Shown in pieces: positions 1 through 6,730 of a DNA stretch of 10,735 nucleotides (its first letter is position 1; each line of letters opens with the position of its first letter). Made by a program: the position numbers and the translations under genes. The DNA is from Paenibacillus sp. (lineage in GTDB: Bacteria > Bacillota > Bacilli > Paenibacillales > Paenibacillaceae), in contig JAQSXN010000075.1 in NCBI GenBank assembly GCA_029256665.1, positions 1-10,735 of the forward strand, given 5' to 3'. Below the pieces are notes generated by a model. It was not told the DNA's origin, did not search any database, and saw only the letters and a program-made list of their open reading frames with translations.

Positions 1-75
1 CCAACGGTACAATTGCCCGTACGAAATACCAGTCGCATCAAGCAGCTCCTTCTTCGATATGAGCTCTTTCTCCAC
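1..75 (-). CDS. yhbD: YhbD-like MerR-type regulator, N-terminal fragment
   Basis: Only the first 25 codons are inside the window; the gene continues leftward past base 1. The reverse strand reads from a GTG at 75-73 and gives [16 protein letters not shown] followed by ISYGQLYRW. This is the start of a winged-helix DNA-binding domain of the MerR superfamily, and it matches what I recall of Bacillus YhbD (DUF4004 group), where the phrase [10 protein letters not shown] is typical. The GTG start is chosen because AGGGGG (88-83 on the reverse strand) lies 7 nt upstream; an ATG overlapping the GTG is out of frame. The role is inferred to be transcriptional regulation, target unknown. The dyad in its own promoter suggests autoregulation. 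The family assignment rests on a short stretch from memory, so it is good but not certain. Confidence 0.7.
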   Translation of the reverse strand, partial: MEKELISKKELLDATGISYGQLYRW

Positions 76-100
76 ATTAGCACCCCCTGTTACGCTGACT

Positions 101-129
101 ATCGTAACATAACATTGTTACGTAGTAAA
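101..129 (-). promoter_or_regulatory. Promoter with spacer dyad for the yhbD-like gene
   Basis: On the reverse strand, TTTACT (129-124) and TACGAT (106-101) are separated by 17 nt and fit a weak SigA-type -35/-10 pair. Between them lies an imperfect 20-bp inverted repeat (122-103) with arms CGTAACA and TGTTACG. A dyad between -35 and -10 is the classic position for MerR-family regulators, and the downstream gene is a MerR-type regulator, so autoregulation is the natural reading. A further GTTACG at 89-94 forms an alternative dyad with CGTAAC at 103-108. Confidence 0.45.
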
Positions 130-141
130 GATGGGGAATTT

Positions 142-444
142 GATTCCGACCTCTTCGTGGCCTCAGACGGGGTACACGGCACTTTGTGATCGATATTTCG
201 ACCTCTTCGCACACTCTGGTGAGTTACTCGGCTCATTGTGATCGAAATTTCGATCTCTTTGCACACTTTGGTGGGTTACTCGGCACATCAGATCGAAATT
301 TCGACCTCTTCGCACACTTTGGTGGGTTACTCGGCACATCAGATCGAAATTTCGATCTCTTCGCACACTTTAGTGGGTTACTCGGCACATATGATCGAAA
401 TTTCGATCTCTTTCGTGGCCCTATGCAGGGAGTCCGCACTTTGT
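142..444. repeat. Tandem array of about 51-bp units with a perfect palindrome core
   Basis: Units start at 188, 240, 291, 342 and 393 (spacing 52, 51, 51, 51). The four inner units (188-392) read palindrome, CTCTTCGCACACTTTGGTGG, GTTACTCGGCACATCA with a few substitutions. The core GATCGAAATTTCGATC is a perfect 16-bp palindrome in units 240 and 393 and extends to 18 bp (341-358) in unit 342; units 188 and 291 have mismatches. The outer units (142-187 and 393-444) have a different second half, CTCTT(T)CGTGGCC then a GGG run and GCACTTTGT, so the array is four inner-type repeats bracketed by two outer-type ones. There are no unique spacers, so it is not CRISPR. Because 51 is divisible by 3, artefactual open frames with 17-residue repeats run through it on both strands, but none has a ribosome binding site. 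Function unknown. Confidence 0.9.
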
Positions 445-452
445 GAACCTAC

Positions 453-1136
453 TCAGACTAAGTCCGCGCTTTGCAGCGTTCCGATGTATTCATAGTAGAC
501 TACTCGTTCAGATTTGCCTGTCGTAACAGCCCTAAACTTTCCTCTTTGCACTAATACGCGACAATATTTGATTACGGTATGACTATGCAATTCAAGTACT
601 CTAGCCGTCTCCTTCGGACGAACGATACGATTGTTCCGAATTGCGGCCCGCATCAACTCTCGCTCGATCTTTCCATATTGCCGTTCAACGATACCCGTAC
701 CACCGTTTACTGCGGCCAAATAGGGAGCGATAATACTCCGAAGAACAGATAAAACGAACGAAGGGTTCTCCTTGAGCTCGTCGAGCGATATACAATAAAC
801 CAAACAATCCTGCGATTGAAGATATAACCCGCGATTCATATCCTGACGATACTTGGTGCGGTCCGTCCCGTGGGAGCCGTAATCCATGATCTCGAACACG
901 ATTCGCATGCTCCCCACCAGCCACATAAAATCGACGAAATACGATCGTCCGCGCCAGTCCTTTACCTCGTATTCCGGATGCAGACCAAGGAAATGACCAA
1001 CAAGCGGCCACCAGATTCGTTCCGCAAACAACTGATTGCCGTATCCATGGCCGCGCTTCAACGCGTCGAGACGCTCACCTTTACGCAGCGCCGCGTGCCG
1101 CTTAATCCATCTTTCATGTTCCTCAGAGTAACTCAT
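453..1136 (-). CDS. Predicted endonuclease-fold (DUF559-like) protein with C-terminal winged helix
   Basis: A 227-residue protein. Its ATG at 1136 is preceded by AGGAGG with 10 nt spacing. The N-terminal part resembles short Paenibacillaceae proteins annotated as endonuclease-domain (DUF559/Vsr-like, PD-(D/E)XK fold): EEHERWIKRH (5-14), GHGYGNQLFAERIWWP (29-44), HPEYEVKDWRGRSYFVDF (53-70), then VFEIMDYGSHG (80-90). Candidate metal ligands are D69 and E82. The position after E-I, often a lysine in this fold, is methionine (M84), so catalysis is unproven. Residues about 155-215 (RELMRAAIRNNRIVRPKETA onward) look like a helix-turn-helix with a wing ending RVVYYE, suggesting DNA binding. Base composition is visibly less GC-rich than the pot genes, compatible with separate acquisition. 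The last codons (LQSADLV, stop at 453) lie in sequence resembling the neighbouring repeats. It may nick DNA, or only bind it as a regulator. Confidence 0.65.
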   Translation of the reverse strand: MSYSEEHERWIKRHAALRKGERLDALKRGHGYGNQLFAERIWWPLVGHFLGLHPEYEVKDWRGRSYFVDFMWLVGSMRIVFEIMDYGSHGTDRTKYRQDMNRGLYLQSQDCLVYCISLDELKENPSFVLSVLRSIIAPYLAAVNGGTGIVERQYGKIERELMRAAIRNNRIVRPKETARVLELHSHTVIKYCRVLVQRGKFRAVTTGKSERVVYYEYIGTLQSADLV

Positions 1137-1178
1137 CTTTATCCATCCTCCTCGTCGTCCACCATTGCCCCGCTAACC

Positions 1179-1227
1179 AAAAAACGCAAAATGCCCCGTC
1201 TCCTCGTAAATCGAGGAAACGGGGCAT
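1179..1227 (-). terminator. Rho-independent terminator, leftward
   Basis: Inverted repeat 1191-1206 / 1212-1227: ATGCCCCGT pairs with ACGGGGCAT (9 bp), then one C/A mismatch, then TCCTCG pairs with CGAGGA (6 bp) around loop TAAAT. Read leftward, the stem is followed by TTTGCGTTTTTTGG (1190-1177), a good U-tract. It sits downstream of potD (stop at 1508) and just upstream of the endonuclease-like gene, so it most likely ends the pot operon transcript. Rightward there is no clear U-tract. Confidence 0.85.
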
Positions 1228-1320
1228 GCTTTGCCGCCGGAACTTAGGTTACTATTACTTTGCCATATCATGCCTCGCTTCTGCAAGAAGTTTTGCAAAC
1301 AAGGAAGGGCAGCGGCATGT

Positions 1321-1500
1321 TGAGCATTACGAGAGATAAATCGGGTCATACGGTAGTATATCGAGCGAATATTTAGAGTTCGGCCGAATGGTCGTATAAC
1401 GAGCGAACAATTGGAGTCTCAGTACCATCGTGAGCATAACGAGCGAACAATTTGGGGTTCAGCGGCTGGGCGGGTTAATAGAGCGGCCAAATGCTCAATG
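1321..1500. repeat. Degenerate tandem repeat cluster, about 40-bp period
   Basis: A motif close to ATAACGAGCGAACAATTTGG occurs at about 1395-1414 and 1435-1454, with weaker versions near 1357-1376 (TATATCGAGCGAATATTTAG) and 1475-1494 (TTAATAGAGCGGCCAAATGC), and a possible fifth near 1325. Spacing between the aligned CGAGCGA cores is 32, 38, 40 and 40 bp. The best copies continue into GGAGTCTCAG or GGGGTTCAGC. The cluster fills the space between the potD stop and the terminator, so it would be transcribed as 3' untranslated RNA of the pot operon. No coding potential was seen. The stretch 1228-1320 shows nothing recognisable. Confidence 0.7.
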
Positions 1501-1507
1501 GTGCTAC

Positions 1508-2581
1508 CTACTTCCGATGCATCTTAAACTCCAGGAACAGCTCGTTGTAATGCGACAGCATGCGAGGGCCGAGGTTATCGTACACCTCGAGGCGGTCCGT
1601 CAGCGCCTTATCCGGGTAGAAGCGCTCGTCGCCGGAGATGTCCTCCGGCAGCAGAGCCAGCGCTTTTTTGTTCGGCGTCGAGTAGCCTACGTATTCGGTA
1701 TTTTGCGCCGCGACCTCGGGATCCAGCATGAAGTTGATAAACGCGTGGGCGCCCTCCAGATTGCCCGCCGTCTTAGGGATCACCATGTTGTCGAACCACA
1801 GGTTGGAGCCCTCTTGCGGCACGACGTAGTCCAGCTCCTCGTTCTCGTCCATAATTTCCGAAGCGTCTCCGGACCAGACGAGGCCGGCGGCGGCTTCTTC
1901 GCCCGCGATAAGCATCTTGATTTCGTCGCCGACGATCGCCTTGACGTTGGGCGTTAGCTCCGACAGCTTCGCCAATGCCTCCTGCAAATGCACCTCGTTC
2001 GTGTCGTTGAGCGAATAGCCAAGACTGTTAAGCCCCATGCCCATCACCTCGCGCGCGCCGTCCAATAGGAAGACGTTGTTGCGCAGGCTCGGGTCCCACA
2101 GATCGTCCCAACTGTCGAACGTTAGGTCGCCGACCATCGACGGGTTGAAGATAATGCCGACCGTTCCCCAGAAATAAGGCACCGAATACGCATTGTCCGG
2201 GTCAAAGGACAGGTTCATGAAGTCCGGATCGATATGCTCCAAATTAGGCAGCTTGGAATGGTCGAGCTTCAGCAGCAGGCCGTCTTCTTTCATTTTGCTG
2301 ATGGCATACTCGGATGGAACGGCCACGTCGAACGTGGTGCCTCCCTGCTTGATCTTGGTCATCATCGCTTCGTTGGAATCGAACGTCTGGTAGATCACTT
2401 TAATGCCGCTCTCCTCCTCGAAACGCTCGATCAACTCGGGATCGATGTAGTCGCCCCAATTGTAGATCGTAAGCGTGTTGCCGCCGGTATACCCTTCGCT
2501 GGAGTTAAGAGCGGACACCGCGTACATCAGGCCGAGGGCGACGATAAACACCAGCAGAAACGTGCGAACTAAGCCGCTCAT
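1508..2581 (-). CDS. potD: Spermidine/putrescine ABC transporter substrate-binding protein
   Basis: 357 residues, the usual size for PotD. It captures polyamines outside the membrane and delivers them to PotBC. Residues 5-25 are a hydrophobic signal/anchor (VRTFLLVFIVALGLMYAVSA). The mature part opens with TLTIYNWGDYIDPELIERFE (37-56), the PotD hallmark. Likely ligand-contacting positions, by comparison with E. coli PotD, are W42/Y45, the FLLDGAREVMGMGL segment (171-184, E178), W236 in GLVWSGDA and the W262-D264 pair in LWFDNMVIP. No cysteine follows the signal segment, so there is no lipobox; it may be membrane-anchored by an uncleaved helix, or released. ATG at 2581 overlaps the potC stop by 4 nt (ATGA), and a GGGAGGAG ribosome site lies inside the end of potC. 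It is the last gene of the potABCD operon. Confidence 0.93.
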   Translation of the reverse strand: MSGLVRTFLLVFIVALGLMYAVSALNSSEGYTGGNTLTIYNWGDYIDPELIERFEEESGIKVIYQTFDSNEAMMTKIKQGGTTFDVAVPSEYAISKMKEDGLLLKLDHSKLPNLEHIDPDFMNLSFDPDNAYSVPYFWGTVGIIFNPSMVGDLTFDSWDDLWDPSLRNNVFLLDGAREVMGMGLNSLGYSLNDTNEVHLQEALAKLSELTPNVKAIVGDEIKMLIAGEEAAAGLVWSGDASEIMDENEELDYVVPQEGSNLWFDNMVIPKTAGNLEGAHAFINFMLDPEVAAQNTEYVGYSTPNKKALALLPEDISGDERFYPDKALTDRLEVYDNLGPRMLSHYNELFLEFKMHRK

Positions 2582-3384
2582 GCGCGCTCCTCCCTTCCTG
2601 CCGGACGATTCGCCCGCCTGTTAATGAAGTAGTAGCCGATGACCAGCAGCACCGTGAATAGGAAGATCAGCGTCGACAGCGCGTTGATGGACAGCGATAC
2701 GCCTTGGCGCGCGCGCGAGTAAATCTCCACCGACAGCGTCGAGAAGCCGTTGCCCGTCACGAAAAACGTCACCGCGAAGTCATCCAGCGAATACGTTAAC
2801 GCCATAAAGAATCCGGCGAAAATGCCCGGCTTAATGTACGGCAAAATAACGCGGGACAGCACTCCCCAGGAGCTGGCGCCGAGATCGCGCGCGGCGTCGA
2901 GCAGCGTACTGCTCATCTCTTGCAGTTTCGGCAGCACCATGATGACGACGATCGGGATGCTGAACGCGATATGCGACAGCAGCACGGAGACGAAGCCGAG
3001 CTGGATGCCCGCGATCGTAAACAGGATAAGGAAGCTCGCGCCGATGATCACGTCCGGGCTCACGATCAGCACGTTGTTGAGCGTCAGCAGCGTTCCTTTA
3101 GGACGGTTGCTCCTAATGAAATGGATCGCGATGGCGCCGAACACGCCGATGATCGTCGAGATCGCCGCGGATAGCAGCGCGATGACGAACGTATTAAGCA
3201 CGATGATCAGCAGCCGCGTGTCCTGGAACACTTCGCCATAGAACTCCCAAGTGAAGCCTTCGAAATCCCGCATCGAGCCGCCGCTGTTGAACGAATAGAA
3301 CATCAAATAGAAAATCGGAGCGTACAGGATGACAAATACGGCGATCAGATACAGGTTCGAGAGCTTGCCGTTATTTTCTCGCAA
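2578..3384 (-). CDS. potC: Spermidine/putrescine ABC transporter permease PotC
   Basis: 268 residues, normal for the family, with six hydrophobic segments (about 10-32, 60-88, 104-128, 130-152, 185-207, 233-254). The cytoplasmic EAA loop, which docks on the ATPase, is [20 protein letters not shown] (163-182). The segment SLDDFAVTFFVTG (199-211) is characteristic of PotC. It pairs with PotB to form the membrane channel for polyamines. The start is a TTG at 3384, overlapping the end of potB by 14 nt; GAGGG lies about 11 nt upstream, and the next in-frame ATG is too far inside the first membrane segment. The tight overlaps on both sides imply translational coupling within the operon. Confidence 0.93.
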   Translation of the reverse strand: MRENNGKLSNLYLIAVFVILYAPIFYLMFYSFNSGGSMRDFEGFTWEFYGEVFQDTRLLIIVLNTFVIALLSAAISTIIGVFGAIAIHFIRSNRPKGTLLTLNNVLIVSPDVIIGASFLILFTIAGIQLGFVSVLLSHIAFSIPIVVIMVLPKLQEMSSTLLDAARDLGASSWGVLSRVILPYIKPGIFAGFFMALTYSLDDFAVTFFVTGNGFSTLSVEIYSRARQGVSLSINALSTLIFLFTVLLVIGYYFINRRANRPAGREERA

Positions 3385-4189
3385 TGTCGATCAGCCCTCG
3401 CTTTCTATTCCCGGTGAGCAGCATCAAAAGCGCCATGGCAATGATCAGGAACACCGCGATCGTCGCCCCCATGCCCCAATCCTGCGTCACGAGAAAATGC
3501 TGCTCGATCGCCGTCCCCAGCGTAATGACGCGGTTGCCCGCGATGAGGCGCGTAATCATGAAGAGCGACAACGCAGGGATAAACACGGCCATGCAGCCCG
3601 CCTTGACGCCGTCCAGCGTGAGCGGGAAGATCACCCGGCGGAACGTCATCCACGGCGATGCTCCCAAATCGCGGGCGGCGTAGACGAGGGTGGGGTTCAT
3701 TTTTTCCAAGGCGTTGAAGATGGGCAGCACCATAAACGGGATAAAAATATAAACCGAAACGAACACGAAGCTGAAGTCGGTGAACAACAGCTGCTTCGTC
3801 CCGATCCCGGTCAGCTCCAGCACGGCGTTGACGAAGCCGTACGTGCCGAACAGGCCGATAAAGGCGTACGCCTTGAGCAGCAGGTTGATCCAGCTCGGCA
3901 GGATGATAAGCAGCAGCCATAATCCTTTATGCTTCGTGCGCGTCAGCAGATACGCCGTCGGGTACGCGACCAGCAGCGAAAACAACGTGATCAGGAAAGC
4001 GTACCAGAACGAGCTGAGCGTCATCCGGAGGTAGACGGGCGTAAAAAACTTCGCGTAATTGCCCAGCGTGAACTCGCCTTCCACATTAAAGAATGAATAA
4101 TACACGATCAGCAGAATCGGAGCCGCTACGAATAAAACGATCCAAAGCAGGTACGGCACGATATACAAATTGCGCGCTTTAGCTTCCAT
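3371..4189 (-). CDS. potB: Spermidine/putrescine ABC transporter permease PotB
   Basis: 272 residues, beginning [20 protein letters not shown]. It has six predicted membrane segments (about 10-32, 62-84, 88-108, 138-158, 198-216, 241-260) and the EAA loop [20 protein letters not shown] (171-190) that contacts PotA. It forms the polyamine channel with PotC. The frame stays open further upstream, but that extension is an arginine-rich shadow of the potA tail. The ATG at 4189 is preferred because it gives a standard N-terminus, lying just before the first membrane helix. The ATG overlaps the potA stop codon region by 11 nt; GGTGGGGA upstream is a modest ribosome site, so expression probably depends on coupling to potA. 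Confidence 0.92.
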   Translation of the reverse strand: MEAKARNLYIVPYLLWIVLFVAAPILLIVYYSFFNVEGEFTLGNYAKFFTPVYLRMTLSSFWYAFLITLFSLLVAYPTAYLLTRTKHKGLWLLLIILPSWINLLLKAYAFIGLFGTYGFVNAVLELTGIGTKQLLFTDFSFVFVSVYIFIPFMVLPIFNALEKMNPTLVYAARDLGASPWMTFRRVIFPLTLDGVKAGCMAVFIPALSLFMITRLIAGNRVITLGTAIEQHFLVTQDWGMGATIAVFLIIAMALLMLLTGNRKRGLIDIARK

Positions 4190-5474
4190 CGTAGTCCCCA
4201 CCGCCTTGTCCGGCCTCGCCGCCGGCCGCCGATCGACTTTTCGCCGCGTTTGTCTTGCCGTTTGATCCCGCACCGCCTTCTCCGCCAGCCGGAACCGACG
4301 CCTCCTTCGCCTTACCTGTCGCCGTACCTGACGCTGTACCTGACCCCGATGCCGATGCAGCACCCGGTTCCGAACCCTCTTCATCTTCGTAAGACTCCAG
4401 CCGCCGGTCGAACTCCTCCTCCGTCTCGCCGAGCCGCATGACGTGGATCGCCTCGGGCTCGAACGCCAAGCCGATTCGTTCGCCTACCGTCGCCTTGCGC
4501 GTAGAATGGACAAGCCACTCATTGCCCGCATCGTCGTAAGTGCTGATCTCGTAATGCACGCCGCGGAACAGCTGCGTGTCGACCCGCACCTGAAGTTTGC
4601 CCCGCTCCAGCGTCGTGATCTCCAGATCCTCCGGCCGGATCACGATGTCGACCGTCTCCCCGTCGTTCAGTCCCTGGTCGACGCATTCGAACGAACGGCC
4701 CGCGAATTCCACCTCGAAGTTGCGCAGCATGCGGCCCTTCACGATGTTCGATTCTCCGATGAAGTCGGCCACGAACCGGTTAATCGGCTCGTCGTAAATA
4801 TCCGTCGGCGTGCCCGATTGCTGGATCGTTCCTTCATTGAGGACAAAAATTTCGTCCGACATCGCCAGCGCTTCCTCCTGGTCGTGCGTGACGAATATAA
4901 ACGTGATGCCGAGTCTGCGCTGCAGCTCGCGAAGCTCGTACTGCATCTCCGTCCGGAGCTTCAGATCCAGCGCGGAGAGCGGCTCGTCGAGGAGCAAAAT
5001 TTGCGGCTCGTTGACGATGGCGCGGGCAATGGCGACCCGCTGGCGCTGGCCGCCCGACATCTCCGTAATTTCGCGGTTTTCGTAACCGCTTAAGTTGACG
5101 AACTTCAGCGCCTCCTTCACCTTGGCCGCAATGGCGTCGCCTTTCATGCGCTTGATCCGAAGCCCGAACGCGACGTTCTCGAACACGTTAAGATGCGGGA
5201 ACAGCGCGTAATCCTGGAATACCGTATTCACCTGGCGTTCGTTCGCGGGAACGCGGTTGATGATTCGGCCATCGAACGTGATGTTGCCGCTCGTCGGCTC
5301 CGTAAATCCTGCTATAAGCCGCAAAATCGTCGTTTTGCCGCAGCCCGACGGGCCCAGCAACGTATAAAATTTGCCTCGCTCGATCTCGAAGCTGACGTCT
5401 TTCAGCACCGCGGGTTCGCTTCCGCTATATTGTTTTGTAACTCCTTCGAACCGTATGATCGGCATGCTTGCCAT
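4179..5474 (-). CDS. potA: Spermidine/putrescine ABC transporter ATPase PotA, with long low-complexity tail
   Basis: 431 residues, versus roughly 330-380 for typical PotA. It hydrolyses ATP to drive polyamine import. Visible motifs: Walker [10 protein letters not shown] (41-49), Q-loop Q87, signature MSGGQ (139-143; usually LSGGQ), Walker B ILLLDEP (159-165), D-loop SALD (167-170), H-loop H197, and a C-terminal TOBE-like regulatory domain (about 275-345, containing VIRPEDLEI). After about residue 363 comes a 68-residue Gly/Ser/Ala/Thr-rich tail with scattered Lys and Glu, unusual for PotA and probably disordered. The ATG at 5474 has a perfect AAGGAGGT 6 nt upstream, which favours it over the ATG three codons later. 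It is the first gene of the operon; its stop overlaps the start of potB. Confidence 0.94.
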   Translation of the reverse strand: MASMPIIRFEGVTKQYSGSEPAVLKDVSFEIERGKFYTLLGPSGCGKTTILRLIAGFTEPTSGNITFDGRIINRVPANERQVNTVFQDYALFPHLNVFENVAFGLRIKRMKGDAIAAKVKEALKFVNLSGYENREITEMSGGQRQRVAIARAIVNEPQILLLDEPLSALDLKLRTEMQYELRELQRRLGITFIFVTHDQEEALAMSDEIFVLNEGTIQQSGTPTDIYDEPINRFVADFIGESNIVKGRMLRNFEVEFAGRSFECVDQGLNDGETVDIVIRPEDLEITTLERGKLQVRVDTQLFRGVHYEISTYDDAGNEWLVHSTRKATVGERIGLAFEPEAIHVMRLGETEEEFDRRLESYEDEEGSEPGAASASGSGTASGTATGKAKEASVPAGGEGGAGSNGKTNAAKSRSAAGGEAGQGGGDYDGS

Positions 5475-5555
5475 TATTCGACCTCCTTCGTATCTATTGC
5501 CTTTATGGAGCTATCCCTATATCGCAAGGCGCGTTTTTTCCATTAAATCAATGTG

Positions 5556-5583
5556 ATTATACGCCATTCTAGCGAAAGCGCAA
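5556..5583 (-). promoter_or_regulatory. SigA-type promoter of the pot operon
   Basis: Reverse strand TTGCGC (5583-5578), 16 nt, TATAAT (5561-5556): a perfect -10 and a 4/6 -35, about 80 nt upstream of the potA ATG. It is the best promoter match in the 307-bp intergenic region between potA and the divergent Dph6-like gene. Confidence 0.7.
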
Positions 5584-5636
5584 CTATAATATTGGGGAAA
5601 TCCTTCCGTAGCCATAGTCTTCTACAATCGCATAAA

Positions 5637-5648
5637 TGTTTATAAACA
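5637..5648. promoter_or_regulatory. 12-bp perfect palindrome in the potA upstream region
   Basis: TGTTTATAAACA reads the same on both strands. It lies about 55 bp upstream of the pot -35 box and about 135 bp upstream of the Dph6-like start, in an AT-rich stretch (5630-5700). It could be an operator or activator site for either divergent gene. No regulator is assigned, and AT-rich palindromes of this size can arise by chance. Confidence 0.3.
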
Positions 5649-5781
5649 GATAAATAGTTAACCATATCAACTTGGCAAAAACAATAGTAATCATACTATC
5701 TCACGCGTTGCAGTTCGTTATCCAAGCGCGCGGAATTCGTGATAGACTGTCTGCATAAGCGAAATAGAGGAGGAACACGGA

Positions 5782-6489
5782 ATGACAGTCGCGAAAACAT
5801 GGCAAACGGACGCGCGCAATCGACGCTTCGTCGCTTCGTACAGCGGAGGCAAAGACAGCTCGCTCGCGCTTCACTTGGCCATGCAAACCGGGGAAGCCGT
5901 AGGGCTCATCGTCATGCTGGAGGAAAAAGGAGAGCGCTCGCGGTCGCACGGCATGCCGCCGGAGATCATTGCCGCGCAAGCGGAATCCATTGGGCTGCCC
6001 GTAATATCCGCCTCCGCTACATGGGAAGGTTACGAGGCGGCGTTCGTCCGGCTGCTTGACCGTGCTCGGGAGCTTGGCGCCGAAGCGCTCGTGACGGGCG
6101 ATCTGGACATGCCGGAGGAAGGCTGCTGGCATGACAAAGTAACGAAGCTTGCCGGACTGGAGCTGGGCATGCCTCTATGGAGGATGGACCATCGCCGCTG
6201 CGTGGATGCCTTCATTGACCAAGGCTTTGTCGCGGTCGTCGTGACGGTGAATCTGACGCTCGGGATGACGGAAGCGGATCTAGGAAGAACCATCACGCGC
6301 GAATTCGTGGACGAGCTCGTCGATCGCGGCGTGGATCCCTGCGGAGAAGGTGGCGAATTCCATACGACCGTGCTCGACGGTCCTATCTTCTGCAAGCGGG
6401 TGCCCGTGCGGGAGCTCGCAATCGTGAAGGATGGCGATTACGCCTTCCTGCCGCTCGAGCTTGACGAAGCGGCATGGCGACTCGAATAG
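5782..6489 (+). CDS. Dph6-related ATP pyrophosphatase (adenine nucleotide alpha-hydrolase-like)
   Basis: 235 residues, similar in length to the Dph6/DUF71 (MJ0570-related) family. The PP-loop SGGKDS at 21-26 binds ATP and forms an adenylated intermediate; other family landmarks are the SRSHGMP loop (53-59), VTGDLDMPEE (104-113) and the conserved GEGGEFHTTVLDGPIF (188-203). Eukaryotic and archaeal Dph6 amidates diphthine on elongation factor 2, but bacteria lack diphthamide, so the bacterial substrate is unknown; the common label diphthine-ammonia ligase should not be taken literally. The ATG at 5782 follows AGAGGAGG with 8 nt spacing. It is transcribed divergently from the pot operon as a single gene; I see only weak promoter candidates (near GATAGACT, 5741-5748) and no strong terminator immediately after it. 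Confidence 0.85.
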   Translation: MTVAKTWQTDARNRRFVASYSGGKDSSLALHLAMQTGEAVGLIVMLEEKGERSRSHGMPPEIIAAQAESIGLPVISASATWEGYEAAFVRLLDRARELGAEALVTGDLDMPEEGCWHDKVTKLAGLELGMPLWRMDHRRCVDAFIDQGFVAVVVTVNLTLGMTEADLGRTITREFVDELVDRGVDPCGEGGEFHTTVLDGPIFCKRVPVRELAIVKDGDYAFLPLELDEAAWRLE

Positions 6490-6504
6490 TGGGCTGTTGC
6501 AGGA

Positions 6505-6633
6505 CGCAGTTTCATTAATAGAAGCGTCAGCTTAACCTCTCAAGGGACTTGAGGCGTTGTAGTATAAATTGATGCTTCAGCACGAGTTTGCGGGGGCCTT
6601 GAGCGCGTTTGTAGTATAAATTTATGCTTCAGC
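6505..6633. repeat. Tandem repeats, about 51-bp period, AT-rich core with GCTTCAGC
   Basis: Two clear units, 6554-6581 and 6605-6633, both read GCGTTTGTAGTATAAATT then TATGCTTCAGC with small changes. A decayed third unit at 6505-6531 ends GAAGCGTCAGC. The unit ends are 50 and 52 bp apart. The core ATAAATTTAT is a palindrome in the second clear copy. The repeats begin directly after the Dph6-like stop codon and are non-coding. The following stretch, 6634-6730, shows nothing recognisable. Confidence 0.75.
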
Positions 6634-6730
6634 GCGGCTGCATTTGTACTCCGGAGCGATTGCAGACTACATCATCGCAGGTGAACAGGCACTGTAGATA
6701 TTCCAATCGCGCACAGCTGCGACAAGGTGA

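Noticed and set aside
142..444. CRISPR array
   Set aside because: Units are contiguous tandem copies with no unique spacers between conserved repeats, and no cas gene is nearby.
163..495. Open frames on both strands through the 51-bp array, encoding 17-residue repeats such as DRNFDLFAHFGGLLGTS
   Set aside because: The unit length is a multiple of three, so any stop-free frame persists. The frames lack ribosome sites and occur on both strands at once.
870..1247. Rightward open frame opposite the endonuclease-like gene
   Set aside because: No ribosome site; it ends in the terminator region and is antisense to a gene with recognisable domains.
4190..4384. Arginine-rich N-terminal extension of PotB
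   Set aside because: It is the alternate-frame reading of the potA tail. PotB has a normal N-terminus starting at 4189.
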